A stretch of 64,000 nucleotides of DNA from Anaerolineae bacterium (lineage in GTDB: Bacteria; Chloroflexota; Anaerolineae; Aggregatilineales; JAFGMM01), in contig JAOSJO010000012.1 of assembly GCA_027494055.1 (NCBI GenBank), positions 620,001 to 684,000 of the forward strand, in the 5' to 3' direction. Both the position numbers and the translations under genes were made by a program. Under the pieces are notes generated by a model. That model did no database searches, was not told where the DNA came from, and saw nothing but the letters and a program-made list of their open reading frames with translations. This document shows, one piece after another, positions 9,005 through 17,562 of the stretch (the stretch's first letter is position 1; the number at the start of each line of letters is the position of its first letter).

Positions 9005-10101
9005 TTAGTCATTCACCCACTTATAACGCACCTTAAGCTTATTGCACGAGGACTTCCATTCCAATAATTCTTCATGCTGCAACCGCCCCACGACAATACC
9101 CGGTGCTATACCAATCTCAGCAGCAAAACGCCGAATAGCTGCTTCGGTATATTCTCCAGATTGAAGGAAACCTTTCCACTCATCCGGTGGAATTAGTATA
9201 TTAGCTGCAAATTCGTTCGCTTCATGCTCTTTCACGTTGTCGTCTGCCCCGTTCTCCTCCAAAAGACTTCTCTCTTGCCATGCAACAGAATGTGTCCAGC
9301 TTCGTGAAAGAAAGTAAACCAAAGCTGATCGTTAGTCTTGTAGCGAAGGCTCAGTTGAATTAGCGCCTTGTTAGGAGTCAACCAGCGTGTTGCACCACTA
9401 GTCCTGATCTTTGGCAACTCAGGCACGAAAACCACCGCTACTCCGGACAAAGCGCATAGATTTATCAGTTTTGACTGGATAATCTCCGCTGATTCAGTCG
9501 TTAAAGCTCGGACATCAGAAAGGGTTTGTCGAAATCTGTCCTCGTCATAAGGCATACAGTCAATCGACTGAGCCTCTATTTCCCCCTTACGAAGCCAAGC
9601 TGCAACTGCATAGGGATTAGCCTGAAAGGCGGCTGATTGACGAAATGCGACAGTCCTCACGTCCCATATGACTGCCCATTCTCGCTCAGAGACAACGCCA
9701 AAAAAACCCAAGACCTCACGCAACTGCTGCACCCTATTAGAACAGACTCTTATCCAACCCAACTTGACCATCGCCTTAACGGGAACTTCCTTCAACCACC
9801 CGACATGTTCGGCAAGCGCTTCCTCCTCTTTAAGTCGTGCCAGTGCTTCTCGATACTGTTGCTCGCGACTAAACCAGAAACTGGCAGGAACACCTAACAC
9901 TCGCTCCAACTGTAACGCAGTCTCAGGAGTAATGGCAGTTTTGCCCTGGATAATCTCGTTAATCGTTTTATTGGGACGACCAGTCCGTCTAGCCAGGTTG
10001 GCCTGGGTCATACCCTTCATTTCCAGAATTTCCTGTAGCGTCTCTCCAGGAGGAGAGACATAATCAGGAAAGTACTCATTTTGAATTACGTGATCATTCA
10101 T
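9005..10101 (-). CDS. higA: HigA-type antitoxin fused to ImmA/IrrE (M78) metalloprotease domain (one frame break)
   Basis: The N terminus (about residues 15-75) is an XRE helix-turn-helix: GETLQEILEMKGMTQANLA, RPNKTINEIIQGKTAIT and ALQLERVLGVPASFW, the HigA/VapI antitoxin pattern. The C-terminal part is an ImmA/IrrE-type peptidase with FHEAGHILLHG (HExxH zinc site) and EHEANEFAANILIP. The frame breaks in the A run 9261-9264 (one T missing on the coding strand); repair joins HGKREVF to LEENGADDNVKEHEA. The ATG at 10101 overlaps the end of the toxin gene by 8 bp, the normal higBA order. Base composition is clearly more AT-rich than the surroundings, suggesting transfer. Confidence 0.85.
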
Positions 10102-10430
10102 GGGTGTCCTCCACACCTATGATCCTGACCGCTGTCACTTGGGTCCAGTCCAATCCCCCATCGGGTTTTTTTCGGTACTGGATTGTTTGCCGGTTCAAAT
10201 AATAGGCGATAAGGGTGATCGAGATCTAATGATAGCTGGCCCGCGCGATTGCCCTTCAATTCATGACAGCGTCCTGGCAGACTGCGCATTACTTCCAGCG
10301 TCTCTGCGGCGCGAAGATCATCGAGGCGTCGTCGGATCCGTTTGGCTCTATCTGAGCCTTGTCGCCTAACCAGAAGTCTGTGGTCATTACACTCTTCTCG
10401 GAACTTATCCGATGCGAACGTGATTTCCAA
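10094..10430 (-). CDS. higB: HigB/RelE-family toxin (plasmid-killer type), one frame break
   Basis: The repaired protein is 111 residues. Its start MEITFASDKFREECNDHR, middle LPGRCHELKGNRAGQLSLDL and end VTAVRIIGVEDTHE match the HigB host-inhibition family, ribosome-dependent mRNA interferases. The open frame departs from the family after PVPKK; dropping one base from the T run at 10166-10172 (A7 on the coding strand) gives PDGGLDWTQVTAVRIIGVEDTHE. The apparent start is TTG at 10430 with a poorly spaced purine tract, so the start is uncertain. Toxin-first order with an overlapping antitoxin is typical of higBA. Confidence 0.82.
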
Positions 10431-10457
10431 ACCCCCGACTCACTATTGGTTTAATGC

Positions 10458-10467
10458 TTAACGTTAA
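10458..10467. promoter_or_regulatory. Palindromic operator candidate for the HigA-type repressor
   Basis: TTAACGTTAA is a perfect 10-bp palindrome just downstream of the -10 element of the higBA promoter, where an autorepressor would block transcription. HigA-type antitoxins normally bind such palindromes. Confidence 0.5.
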
Positions 10468-10471
10468 CGCT

Positions 10472-10499
10472 ATTATACCAGATTTTGTGAGTCTGTAAA
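10472..10499 (-). promoter_or_regulatory. Promoter of the higBA operon
   Basis: On the minus strand TTTACA (10499-10494), a 16-bp spacer and an extended TGGTATAAT (-10 at 10477-10472) lie 42 bp before the toxin start. The match is strong, in an AT-rich gap. Confidence 0.7.
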
Positions 10500-10587
10500 T
10501 ACTTTATAGAGGGTATCCGTGAATCCTTTTCAGCCCTCTTAAATCCATTATAGAACAAATGTACGCATTTCGCAAGGGGTTCTGATG

Positions 10588-12189
10588 TTACCTTCCAACA
10601 TTTCCGCTGAGCCGCCCCTGGCCGCGCAGCAGACGCGCGCCCCCCAGGATCAACGGGCCGAAGACGCGGCGCAGCGCGCGCATCCCCGCGCTGATGGCGC
10701 GCACGGGCAGTTCCGGCGGGCGCGGCGGGATAATCGCCCACGGCTCCGCACCGACCTCGCGGAGCACGGCGTTGGCCGCCTCGATGCCGGTGACCGTCGA
10801 GCGCTCCATCCAGAACGCCGGCGACGGGTGACCGATCCAGTCCCCGCAGGCGAAGACGCCCGGCCAGGGCGTCTGCACGTGGAGGCTTTGCGCTGTGGGC
10901 ACGAGGAACTTGGTCTGCGTGCGCCCGTTGCGCCGGATCGCGCCGTGCAGGTAGTGGCCGCGCAGGCTGGGGAAAGCGCGCTGCACTTCCTTCACCGCCG
11001 TGATGAGCAGCAGCTCGTCGCTCCGGTCCAGCACGTCGTCGGTGGCGTAGAAGTGGACCTCGATGGCGCTGCCGCCGGTGGCTTCATGCCATTCGAAGAA
11101 CTCGTCGTGGAGGCGGTGCAGCCAGAAGAAGTTGTCGATGGCGAAGTCGCCCGTGAACATGCCGCCCGGCGCGCCCGAACGCGGCGTCTCGTCGAACCAC
11201 ATGCGCGCCGTCGCACAGCGCAGCGCCGGCGGGAACCGGAGCGTTTCGGCAATCGCGGCGGTGTCGGGGCTGCCGCAGAGGAGGTCCCGCGCCGGGAGCG
11301 GGTCCGTCGCCAGGATGACGCGCGCCGCCCGCAGCGAGCGCATCCCGCCGCGCAGCGCGTCCTCGACGCGCACCTGCCACAGGCCGCCCTCGCGCCGCAG
11401 CGAGGTCGGCGCGGGTTCCGGTCATCACCATGCCGCCCAGGTCCTCGATCTTGCGGATCATCGGGCGGATAAGGCAGTCGTTGGCGTTGGCGGAAGGTAG
11501 CTCAGCGCCCAGGCGTCGCGGCGCAGCATGGTGTAAAGCGGATCGCGCCGATGAAGCCCGCGAGCGTGATCGCCTCCGAGGGCGCGGCGAGCAGGCTGTG
11601 CCCCAGGCCGGTGAAGGTCGCGCGGAGGTTGGGCGTCCAGCCCTTGAAGTAGTCGCGCATCGTCAGCCGGTCGAGCGTGATGCCCTCGCGAATCGGGTCC
11701 ATGCTCAGGGTGAGGAGGATGCTGGTCATCAGGCCGGGCAGCGAGAGGAAGTCGAGCGGGGTGATCGTGTCCCAAAAGGCGGGGTTGAAGAGCAGTTGCA
11801 GGTAATGGAACGGCGCGGGCAGCCTGGAGTTGCGCACCACTGTGCCGGCCTCCACATGGCGGACCACGTTGCCCCCACCGGTTGATCCACTCCTCGCCCT
11901 CAGACGGGCGCAGCGCGACATCGAGGAAGCGGTCGAGCACCGCGCGCATGTTGTCATACGCGCCCCAGAGCGCGTGCGCGCCGTGTTCGGTGCTGAAGGA
12001 CCACGTCCGCCCGCCGTGCTCGAACGTCTCCGGCGCGCCGCCCGCGAGCCGCCCGCCCGGCCATTCGAGGTCAGCCTCAAGCACGAGCGGCGGCACGTCG
12101 CGCGCGGCGAGGTGAAGCGCAGCGGTCAGCCCCGCCAGCCCTGCACCGATCACGACGGCGGGGAAGGCATCCGAGTCAGAGTCGGTCAT
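10588..12189 (-). CDS. FAD-dependent amine oxidase / phytoene desaturase-like protein (several frame breaks)
   Basis: The N terminus has an FAD-binding Rossmann motif, VVIGAGLAGLTAALHLAA, followed by LEADLEWPGGRLAGG, as in carotenoid desaturases, squalene dehydroxylases and monoamine oxidases. The C terminus has PGVFACGDWIGHPSPAFWMERSTVTGIEAA, the second flavin-contact motif. The total length of about 530 residues fits. At least five indels are needed to connect the pieces (about 11880, 11537-11545, 11485, 11405 and nearby), more than in any other gene here, so real decay cannot be excluded. No carotenoid or hopanoid genes lie nearby to suggest a substrate. Confidence 0.72.
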
Positions 12190-12341
12190 GAGGGCAGGTA
12201 TCCTGGCGACGCTTCAGGCCGACGAGTCGGGACGCGCGGCCCCTTACCTCGCGCGCTGCCGCGCCGGCGGCCCGCCCGCCTCCACGCCAGAAGACCCACG
12301 GCGCAGGACGTGAGGGCGTGAGGCAAGACAGCATCGCGCTT

Positions 12342-13400
12342 CTAGTACGTAATCGTGATCTTGTTCAGCCCGCGCGGGCTGTCGAGGTCGTGGCCCTTGG
12401 CAAGCGCCAGCCCCATCGCAAACAACTGCCCCGGTATCACGCTCACCACTGGCGAGAGCCACTCCGGGACGCCCGCCGGCAGCCGGAAGGGCGTGCGTGC
12501 AAGCGCAAGCGCCTCGTTCTGATCCGAGATGACGACCAGCTCGGCGTTGCGCTCCTTCAGCTTGGCGAGCAGTTGCAGCATGTCATCGCGCGCCGCGCCG
12601 CCCGTGACCACCGCCAGCACCGGGAAGCCCTCCTCCACGACCGCAATCGGCCCGTGGCGGAAGTCCGCAGAGCTGTAGGGCTGCGCCACCACGTAGGTCA
12701 GCTCCTTGATCTTCAGCGCGACCTCGAACGCGGTGGCGTAGTTGTAACCCCGGCCCAGCGTCACGCAGTGCTCCATGAACGTGTAGCGTTCGGCGCGGAA
12801 GATCGCCTCCGCGCACAACCGCAGCGTCTCGCTCACGTGCGCCGGCAGGCGGTCCAGCTCTTTGAGCAGGGCGTCCTCGCCTGTAACCGAAGCCACCAGC
12901 ATCGCCAGCGCCACCAGTTGCCCGGTGTAGGTCTTCGTGGCCGCGAGGCTCAACTCCTGCCCGGCGCTCAGGCCAATGTGGTGCCTGGCAGTGACCGCCA
13001 TCGGGGAGGTGTCGTCGTTGGTGATGGCGAGCGTGAGCGCGCCCTGCGCGGCGGCGTCGCTGAGCACCTGGCCCACGTCGGTTGAGCGGCCCGACTGCGA
13101 CACGCCGATCACCAACGCGCGCTCGAAGCGCGGCGGCTTTCCGTAAAGCGTCGATAGCGACGGCGTCGCCAGCGCGACCGGCAACCCGGCGAGCGACCCA
13201 AAGAGATACTTGCCGTAAATCGCGGCGTGGTCAGACGTGCCGCGCGCGGCGATCACGACATAGGCGGGGGACGCCTTGCGGATGTCGTCGGCGATGGCAG
13301 CGACGTGGTCGCGCCGGGCCAGCAGCCGTTCGAGAACTTCGGGCTGCTCGAAGATTTCGCGCTCCAGGTGAGAGTCGGTCACAGGCTTGCGAGCGGTCAT
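12342..13400 (-). CDS. SIS-domain sugar isomerase/deaminase (GlmS C-terminal or NagB-II type)
   Basis: The 352-residue protein contains two SIS domains as in the isomerase half of GlmS: REIFEQPEVLERLL at the start, ARGTSDHAAIYGKYLF, IGVSQSGRSTDVG, SLAATKTYTGQ, LGRGYNYATAFEVALKIKEL, HGPIAVVEEGFP and the terminal DSPRGLNKITITY. It has no glutaminase domain, so it is likely a glucosamine-6-phosphate deaminase (NagB-II) or a related phosphosugar aldose-ketose enzyme. Its ATG overlaps the stop of the upstream kinase-like gene by 4 bp, so both probably form one operon. The frame is intact. Confidence 0.88.
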   Translation of the reverse strand: MTARKPVTDSHLEREIFEQPEVLERLLARRDHVAAIADDIRKASPAYVVIAARGTSDHAAIYGKYLFGSLAGLPVALATPSLSTLYGKPPRFERALVIGVSQSGRSTDVGQVLSDAAAQGALTLAITNDDTSPMAVTARHHIGLSAGQELSLAATKTYTGQLVALAMLVASVTGEDALLKELDRLPAHVSETLRLCAEAIFRAERYTFMEHCVTLGRGYNYATAFEVALKIKELTYVVAQPYSSADFRHGPIAVVEEGFPVLAVVTGGAARDDMLQLLAKLKERNAELVVISDQNEALALARTPFRLPAGVPEWLSPVVSVIPGQLFAMGLALAKGHDLDSPRGLNKITITY

Positions 13401-14536
13401 GAGTGCGCCTCTCTTTGGGATGCAAGCGGAAACAACAAGGTAAAGGTGCTGCCCTTGCCGGGCACGCCATCGCTGCGCACGAGCACATCCCCGCCGTGTA
13501 GCCGGGCAATCTGGCGCACAATGGTCAGCCCCAGGCCGGTCCCAGGCACGCCCAGGGCCTGGCTCGCCTGGCCCCGGTAGAACGGCTCGAACACCTCCGC
13601 CTGCTCGTCTGGCATGACGCCCTGGCCGGTGTCGTCCACAATGGCGGCGGCGTAGAGGCCACCGTTATGTCTCATGACGCCCGTGCGCAAGGTCACGCGC
13701 CCGCCGGGCGGGGTGTAGTCGAGCGCATTGGTCAGCAGGTTCGTGACCGCCTGAATGACCAGCTCCATGTTTGCCTCGATTTGGGGCAGCGTGTGATCCA
13801 GGTCCTGCGCCAGGACGATGCGCGCGTCGGCGGCGACGGCGGAATAGCGCGCGGCCATCTGGCTGATCATGCTGTTGAGGTCGAGCGCGCGCCGCTCCAG
13901 CAGGGCGAGGTCCTGGAGGTCCAACTGCGACACGCTGAACAGCCTCTCGACCAGCGTCTCGAGCTGCGCGACGCTCCCCTGGAGCGCCTCCATGTACTGG
14001 TCGCGCTTCTCCGGCCGGCCGCGCTGCAACAGGCCCACAAAAACCTTGAGGTGGGTAATCGAGGCGCGCAGCTCGTCCGATGCCTCGGTCACGAAGCGCG
14101 TCTTGAGCCGTTGTAGCGCGTTGTAGCGCGTTACGTCGCGCTGGGTGCAGACAAACAGCAACGGCGCGCCCGCCGCATCGCAAACGGGCGCGATGGCAAC
14201 CTCGGCGTCAAAGGCGACGCCATCGTTGCGCACGCACTGAACCTCCCCGTGCCATGGCGTACCCCCGCGCACGACCGGCCAAATGCCGGCAGCCGCGCAG
14301 GGCAGGGCAACCTCCAGACTCTGCCCAATGACCTCCGGGGCCGTGAAGCCGGTCAGGCGCTCAAAGGCCGGGTTGACGTAACATATCACAGCGTCGGCGT
14401 CTGCAAGGAGCGCCGCGTCCGTCATGTGGTCGAGGACGACCTCCGACGGCCACAGGTCGAGAGGGTCCCCGTCGCGCTGTGCCTCATTTGGTACAGATGG
14501 TCTAAGATTGCCTTTTGGCGTTAAGTGTTGCGTCAT
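13397..14536 (-). CDS. PAS histidine-kinase-like protein lacking the phospho-acceptor His
   Basis: Residues 30-140 form a PAS domain (MTDAALLADADAVICYVNPAFERLTGFTA, split here as a sensor segment). Residues 140-200 follow the HisKA pattern, but the H-box reads EASDELRASI: Asp154 (GAC, 14075-14077) replaces the histidine of the usual S-H-E-L-R. The ATPase domain looks intact: N box NLLTNALDYTPPGG, DDTGQGV and GTGLGLTIVRQIARLHGG. I chose the ATG at 14536 over the TTG at 14551. No transmembrane segment is evident. It overlaps the SIS gene by 4 bp, so it may sense or control sugar-phosphate metabolism. It may be a pseudokinase, or it may signal without autophosphorylation. Confidence 0.87.
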   Translation of the reverse strand: MTQHLTPKGNLRPSVPNEAQRDGDPLDLWPSEVVLDHMTDAALLADADAVICYVNPAFERLTGFTAPEVIGQSLEVALPCAAAGIWPVVRGGTPWHGEVQCVRNDGVAFDAEVAIAPVCDAAGAPLLFVCTQRDVTRYNALQRLKTRFVTEASDELRASITHLKVFVGLLQRGRPEKRDQYMEALQGSVAQLETLVERLFSVSQLDLQDLALLERRALDLNSMISQMAARYSAVAADARIVLAQDLDHTLPQIEANMELVIQAVTNLLTNALDYTPPGGRVTLRTGVMRHNGGLYAAAIVDDTGQGVMPDEQAEVFEPFYRGQASQALGVPGTGLGLTIVRQIARLHGGDVLVRSDGVPGKGSTFTLLFPLASQREAHS

Positions 14537-14932
14537 CGCTCTTTTGATCAATGAGCCTGCTGGTGCTCTGCATTGTCAGCGCACTGGGGCACTCTCTACC
14601 AAGGCGCGCTGTTCCCCCGGCACGTGTGCGCCCTGGCAGATCGCAAACGCACCCAACCCCACCACGCGACAGAGAACGCGCGCTATCCTTAATCTATAGC
14701 GCTTGGTTATTCGAGTCAAGCCAGCCCAGCCAGTGGAAATCAGCGGAGAAGCGAAAGAGGAACCACGGCGCAGACCATAAACCACAACATCACGCGCTAA
14801 CAGTTACGCAGCAGCAACAACCCAGCGGCAGCTCACGCCTCCCTAATAGTACCGGTTATTCGCGAATCCAGACGGCGAGTTTAGCACATAATCAACCTCT
14901 GTCAAGCGCTACGCAACCCTGCAACGCCCGTG
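14537..14932 (-). other. Intergenic region of 396 bp upstream of the kinase-like gene
   Basis: No coding frame with family resemblance is seen in this gap between the glycosidase stop and the kinase start. A promoter candidate lies at 14691-14719. The rest shows no repeat, tRNA or clear terminator. Confidence 0.5.
14691..14719 (-). promoter_or_regulatory. Promoter candidate for the kinase-like/SIS operon
   Basis: On the minus strand TTGACT (14719-14714) and TAGATT (14696-14691) are separated by 17 bp, leaving a leader of about 150 nt to the ATG at 14536. Confidence 0.45.
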
Positions 14933-16581
14933 CTACGGCGTCAGGCGCGGCGACCGTCGGGACACGGGGTCATCCCCGGTGTTTTCGTTCGCCCGGAACG
15001 GCATCTCGGTGAGGTCGCGCTCAACGAGGATGTAGGGCGCGCCGCCTATCGCGTACTGCTCGGTGGTCGGCAGGTATGGATAGGTCCGGTTCGTCGCGGG
15101 CGGGAGGATCAGATGGTACTCGCCTGCATCGGAGGGCCTGATCTCCCCGCTGTGGCCCGAAATGTCGTAGAGCGTGGCGCGGTCCCCGACCGCCGGTATG
15201 GCAACATCGACCTCCGCGCCGGAGCGGTTCCATACGACCAGGATGCGTTCGTGCGTGGCAGGACGCCGGAACGTGATCCACGTTTCCATCCGGTCCGCGC
15301 CGCGATGTTCCAGCGAGACGGGCGTGAAGCCGTGCGCGCCAAATATCTCCCCAGCGCCTGAAAGGCATAGAACGCCGGTCGGGGTGTATTCGGCTCAGGG
15401 TGCTGGCGGAAGCAATTCGCGTCGGCAGGGTTGCGATACAGGCCGTGGGCGTCCCCCCAGCATTGGAAGCCTTCCTCACAAAGCTCGCCGGCGTGCGGCG
15501 GGAAGTCGGTGCCGCCGCGCTGGTTGCCGCAGTCGTCGTAGAGCTGGTGCCAGATGTACACCTCCGCGCCGGCGATAAACGCATAGGCCGCGCTCTGGAC
15601 CAGGAAAGCGGCCTGCTCCTGCATGGTCGCGCGCAGCACCCGCCGGTCGTCGTCGTCGGCCCAGGTCGGCCCAGGATAGTCGTCCCACGCCGGGACGCCG
15701 CTTTCGTTCACCCAGATCGCCTTGTGCAGCCCGAAAGCGTTGAGCGTCTGCCGGGCGTTGTCCACGACCTCCCACGTCCCCAGCGCGTAGGTATAGTTGT
15801 GCACCCCCAGGATGTCGAAATACCAGTCGTACTGCTCGTGGTATGGGTCTTCCGCGATGACGCTCAGGCTCCCCTCCAGCCAGTCCACCTCCTGGTGATT
15901 TGCCAGCCCGCCGTACATGACCCGCGCTTCGGGGTCTGCGTGGTGGATGGCGAGGTAGGCGACTTTGAGCAGGCGCACGTAGTGCTCCACGCCGCCGGCC
16001 CAGAAGAGTTCGTAGTCCGGCTCGTTCCACACCTCCCAGATGCGGATGCCCTGGTCCCGGCCCAGGCCCCGCAGCGTGCCCAGCACGCCGCCCGGCATGT
16101 AGCGCCGCACAGCGCGGTAGACATACGTCGCCCAGTAGTTCTCAGGGTTGATCTGCTTGTCCCGCCCTGGCGTGTCGGTGCCGTCCGCGAAGACCGGTTC
16201 CCACAGGTTCGCGGGAACGGTGCCGGTCTGCCGGCCGACTCGGGTTTCGATCTCCCGCGCCGCCGGGGTGCCGATGAGGATGACCTCGGTTTGCAGGCCG
16301 TGTTGGAGATCCGCCACAACCAGCCGGTCATAGGAGGTCCAGTCCCAGACATCCGGCTCCGGCTCGACGACCGACCAGTAGAGCGGCCAGCGGTTCCACC
16401 CCGCGCCGGTCGCGAGGCCCGCCGCGTAGCGCGCGTCCGTTATCGGCTCCTGCGCCGAACTGATGAATGCCACGCCAAGCCGGGCCGCGCGTGTCGGCTC
16501 CTGCAAGGCGGCAGGGGGCAGCAACGACCCGCCGAGGCTGAGAAGGATCAGGCAGGTGAGCAGAAGCATGTGTTTGACCAT
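14933..16581 (-). CDS. Secreted clan GH-A glycoside hydrolase-like protein (one frame break)
   Basis: The protein begins with a signal peptide (MVKHMLLLTCLILLSLGGSL) and continues as a (beta/alpha)8 glycosidase. The acid/base candidate is in IWEVWNEPDYELFW and the nucleophile candidate in AIWVNESGVPAWDDY, the spacing of clan GH-A families such as GH39 or GH5. A C-terminal beta-rich domain (HERILVVWNRSGAEVDVAIP) follows. One G is missing in the run at 15349-15352; repair gives QALGEIFGAHGFTPVSLEH and joins both parts, about 550 residues. It probably acts outside the membrane on a polysaccharide, but no substrate can be named. Confidence 0.78.
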
Positions 16582-16641
16582 GGTTGGCGGGAATCAGTCT
16601 AGTGCCAAACGGCAATGATGGCAAGCCGCTTCCGAACGGAT

Positions 16642-16711
16642 CACGAAAGCACGAACGATGCGCAATCACGAAAGGATTGGGTGCATGTTTCGCGTTTTCG
16701 TGCCTTTCGTG
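16642..16711. repeat. CACGAAAG/CTTTCGTG inverted repeat element
   Basis: CACGAAAGCACGAA (16642-16655) is mirrored by TTCGTGCCTTTCGTG (16697-16711) with one extra base, and a further CACGAAAGG lies at 16668-16676. The element sits in the gap between the divergent glycosidase and lexA genes. It resembles dispersed CACGAAAG-type intergenic repeats seen in many environmental genomes. Confidence 0.5.
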
Positions 16712-16765
16712 TCTTCGTGTCTCCAGGCTGGGCTGCCTCCCGGACTTTGCGCTCACAAACAAAAC

Positions 16766-16795
16766 TTGACAAATGGAACACATGTTCATTATAAT
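16766..16795 (+). promoter_or_regulatory. lexA promoter
   Basis: TTGACA (16766-16771) and TATAAT (16790-16795) are both perfect matches, with an 18-bp spacer. A LexA box lies inside the spacer. Confidence 0.8.
16776..16787. promoter_or_regulatory. LexA box 1
   Basis: GAAC-ACAT-GTTC is the GAAC-N4-GTTC operator known for LexA of Gram-positive bacteria. It occupies the spacer of the lexA promoter, so binding would repress the gene directly. Confidence 0.75.
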
Positions 16796-16809
16796 TCTAG
16801 CACAGCGTC

Positions 16810-16821
16810 GAACACATGTGC
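16810..16821. promoter_or_regulatory. LexA box 2 (imperfect)
   Basis: CGAAC-ACAT-GTGCG repeats the first box (same GAACACATGT core) 34 bp downstream, between the -10 and the ATG. The right half-site has GTGC instead of GTTC. Confidence 0.55.
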
Positions 16822-16832
16822 GGGAGAATATC

Positions 16833-17487
16833 ATGAACCTAGACAAGCTTTCCGAGCGACAACGCAAAATCCTCAAATTCATCGAGGATTTCTCCGGCGC
16901 GCACGGCTACCCGCCCACCATCCGCCAGATCGGCAAAGAGGTCGACATTTCGTCCACTTCGGTTGTGAGCTACAACCTCAAGAAACTCGCCAAAGAGGGC
17001 TTTCTGGACCGGCAGCCCGAAGTCTCACGCGGGATCCGCCTCAGCCAGGAGTACCAGATCAGGTACGCGCCGCCGGAAGGCATCCGCTGGGTGCCGATGC
17101 TTGGCCGCATCACCGCCGGCGAACCGCTGGAGGTCCCCTCCGGCGACATCGCCTACACCGACGAGGCGGACATGATTGAAGTCACCCGCGACCTGGTCGC
17201 CGACGGTGACGGCGTCTTCGCTCTGGAGATTGACGGCCTCTCGATGGTCGATGCGATGGTCAACGACGGGGACATCGTCGTCATCAAGCGCCAGGAGACC
17301 GCGCGCAACGGCGAGATGGTCGCGGTGTTGCTCAAGGACCGGGGGCGAAACCACCCTCAAGCACTTCTACAGGGAAGGCTCGAAGGTGCGCCTCCAGCCG
17401 GCTAACCCGTACATGGACCCCATCATCGTCGATGCGGACAACGTGGAGATTCAGGGGCGCGTGTTGGCCGTGCTGCGCCGGCTCTAG
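16833..17487 (+). CDS. lexA: LexA repressor, SOS regulator (one frame break)
   Basis: LexA represses DNA-damage genes and cleaves itself when RecA is activated. The N-terminal winged helix (YPPTIRQIGKEVDISSTSVVSYNLKKLAKEGFL) binds operators. The self-cleavage bond is Ala95-Gly96 in GRITAGEPL, the catalytic Ser is about residue 137 in DGLSMVDAMVNDGD, and the catalytic Lys lies in TTLKHFYREG. The G run at 17341-17345 is one base too long; removing one G joins LLKDRG to ETTLKHFY, giving about 217 residues. The promoter with two boxes points to autoregulation. Confidence 0.93.
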
Positions 17488-17562
17488 GCGCAGCCAACCC
17501 GGCGCGCAACCCAGGCGCGCAGGACCAATCACCAAGCGGGTCGGTGCGGGCTACTGCCCCGC

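Noticed and set aside
10094..10430. Programmed frameshifting at the A7 run of the toxin gene
   Set aside because: Restoring the family sequence needs a shift in the +1 direction, not the -1 slip expected at such a run, and similar run-length errors occur in housekeeping genes across the window.
14537..14932. A small gene in the 396-bp gap
   Set aside because: Short open frames there have no RBS, no motif and no codon pattern distinct from shadow frames.
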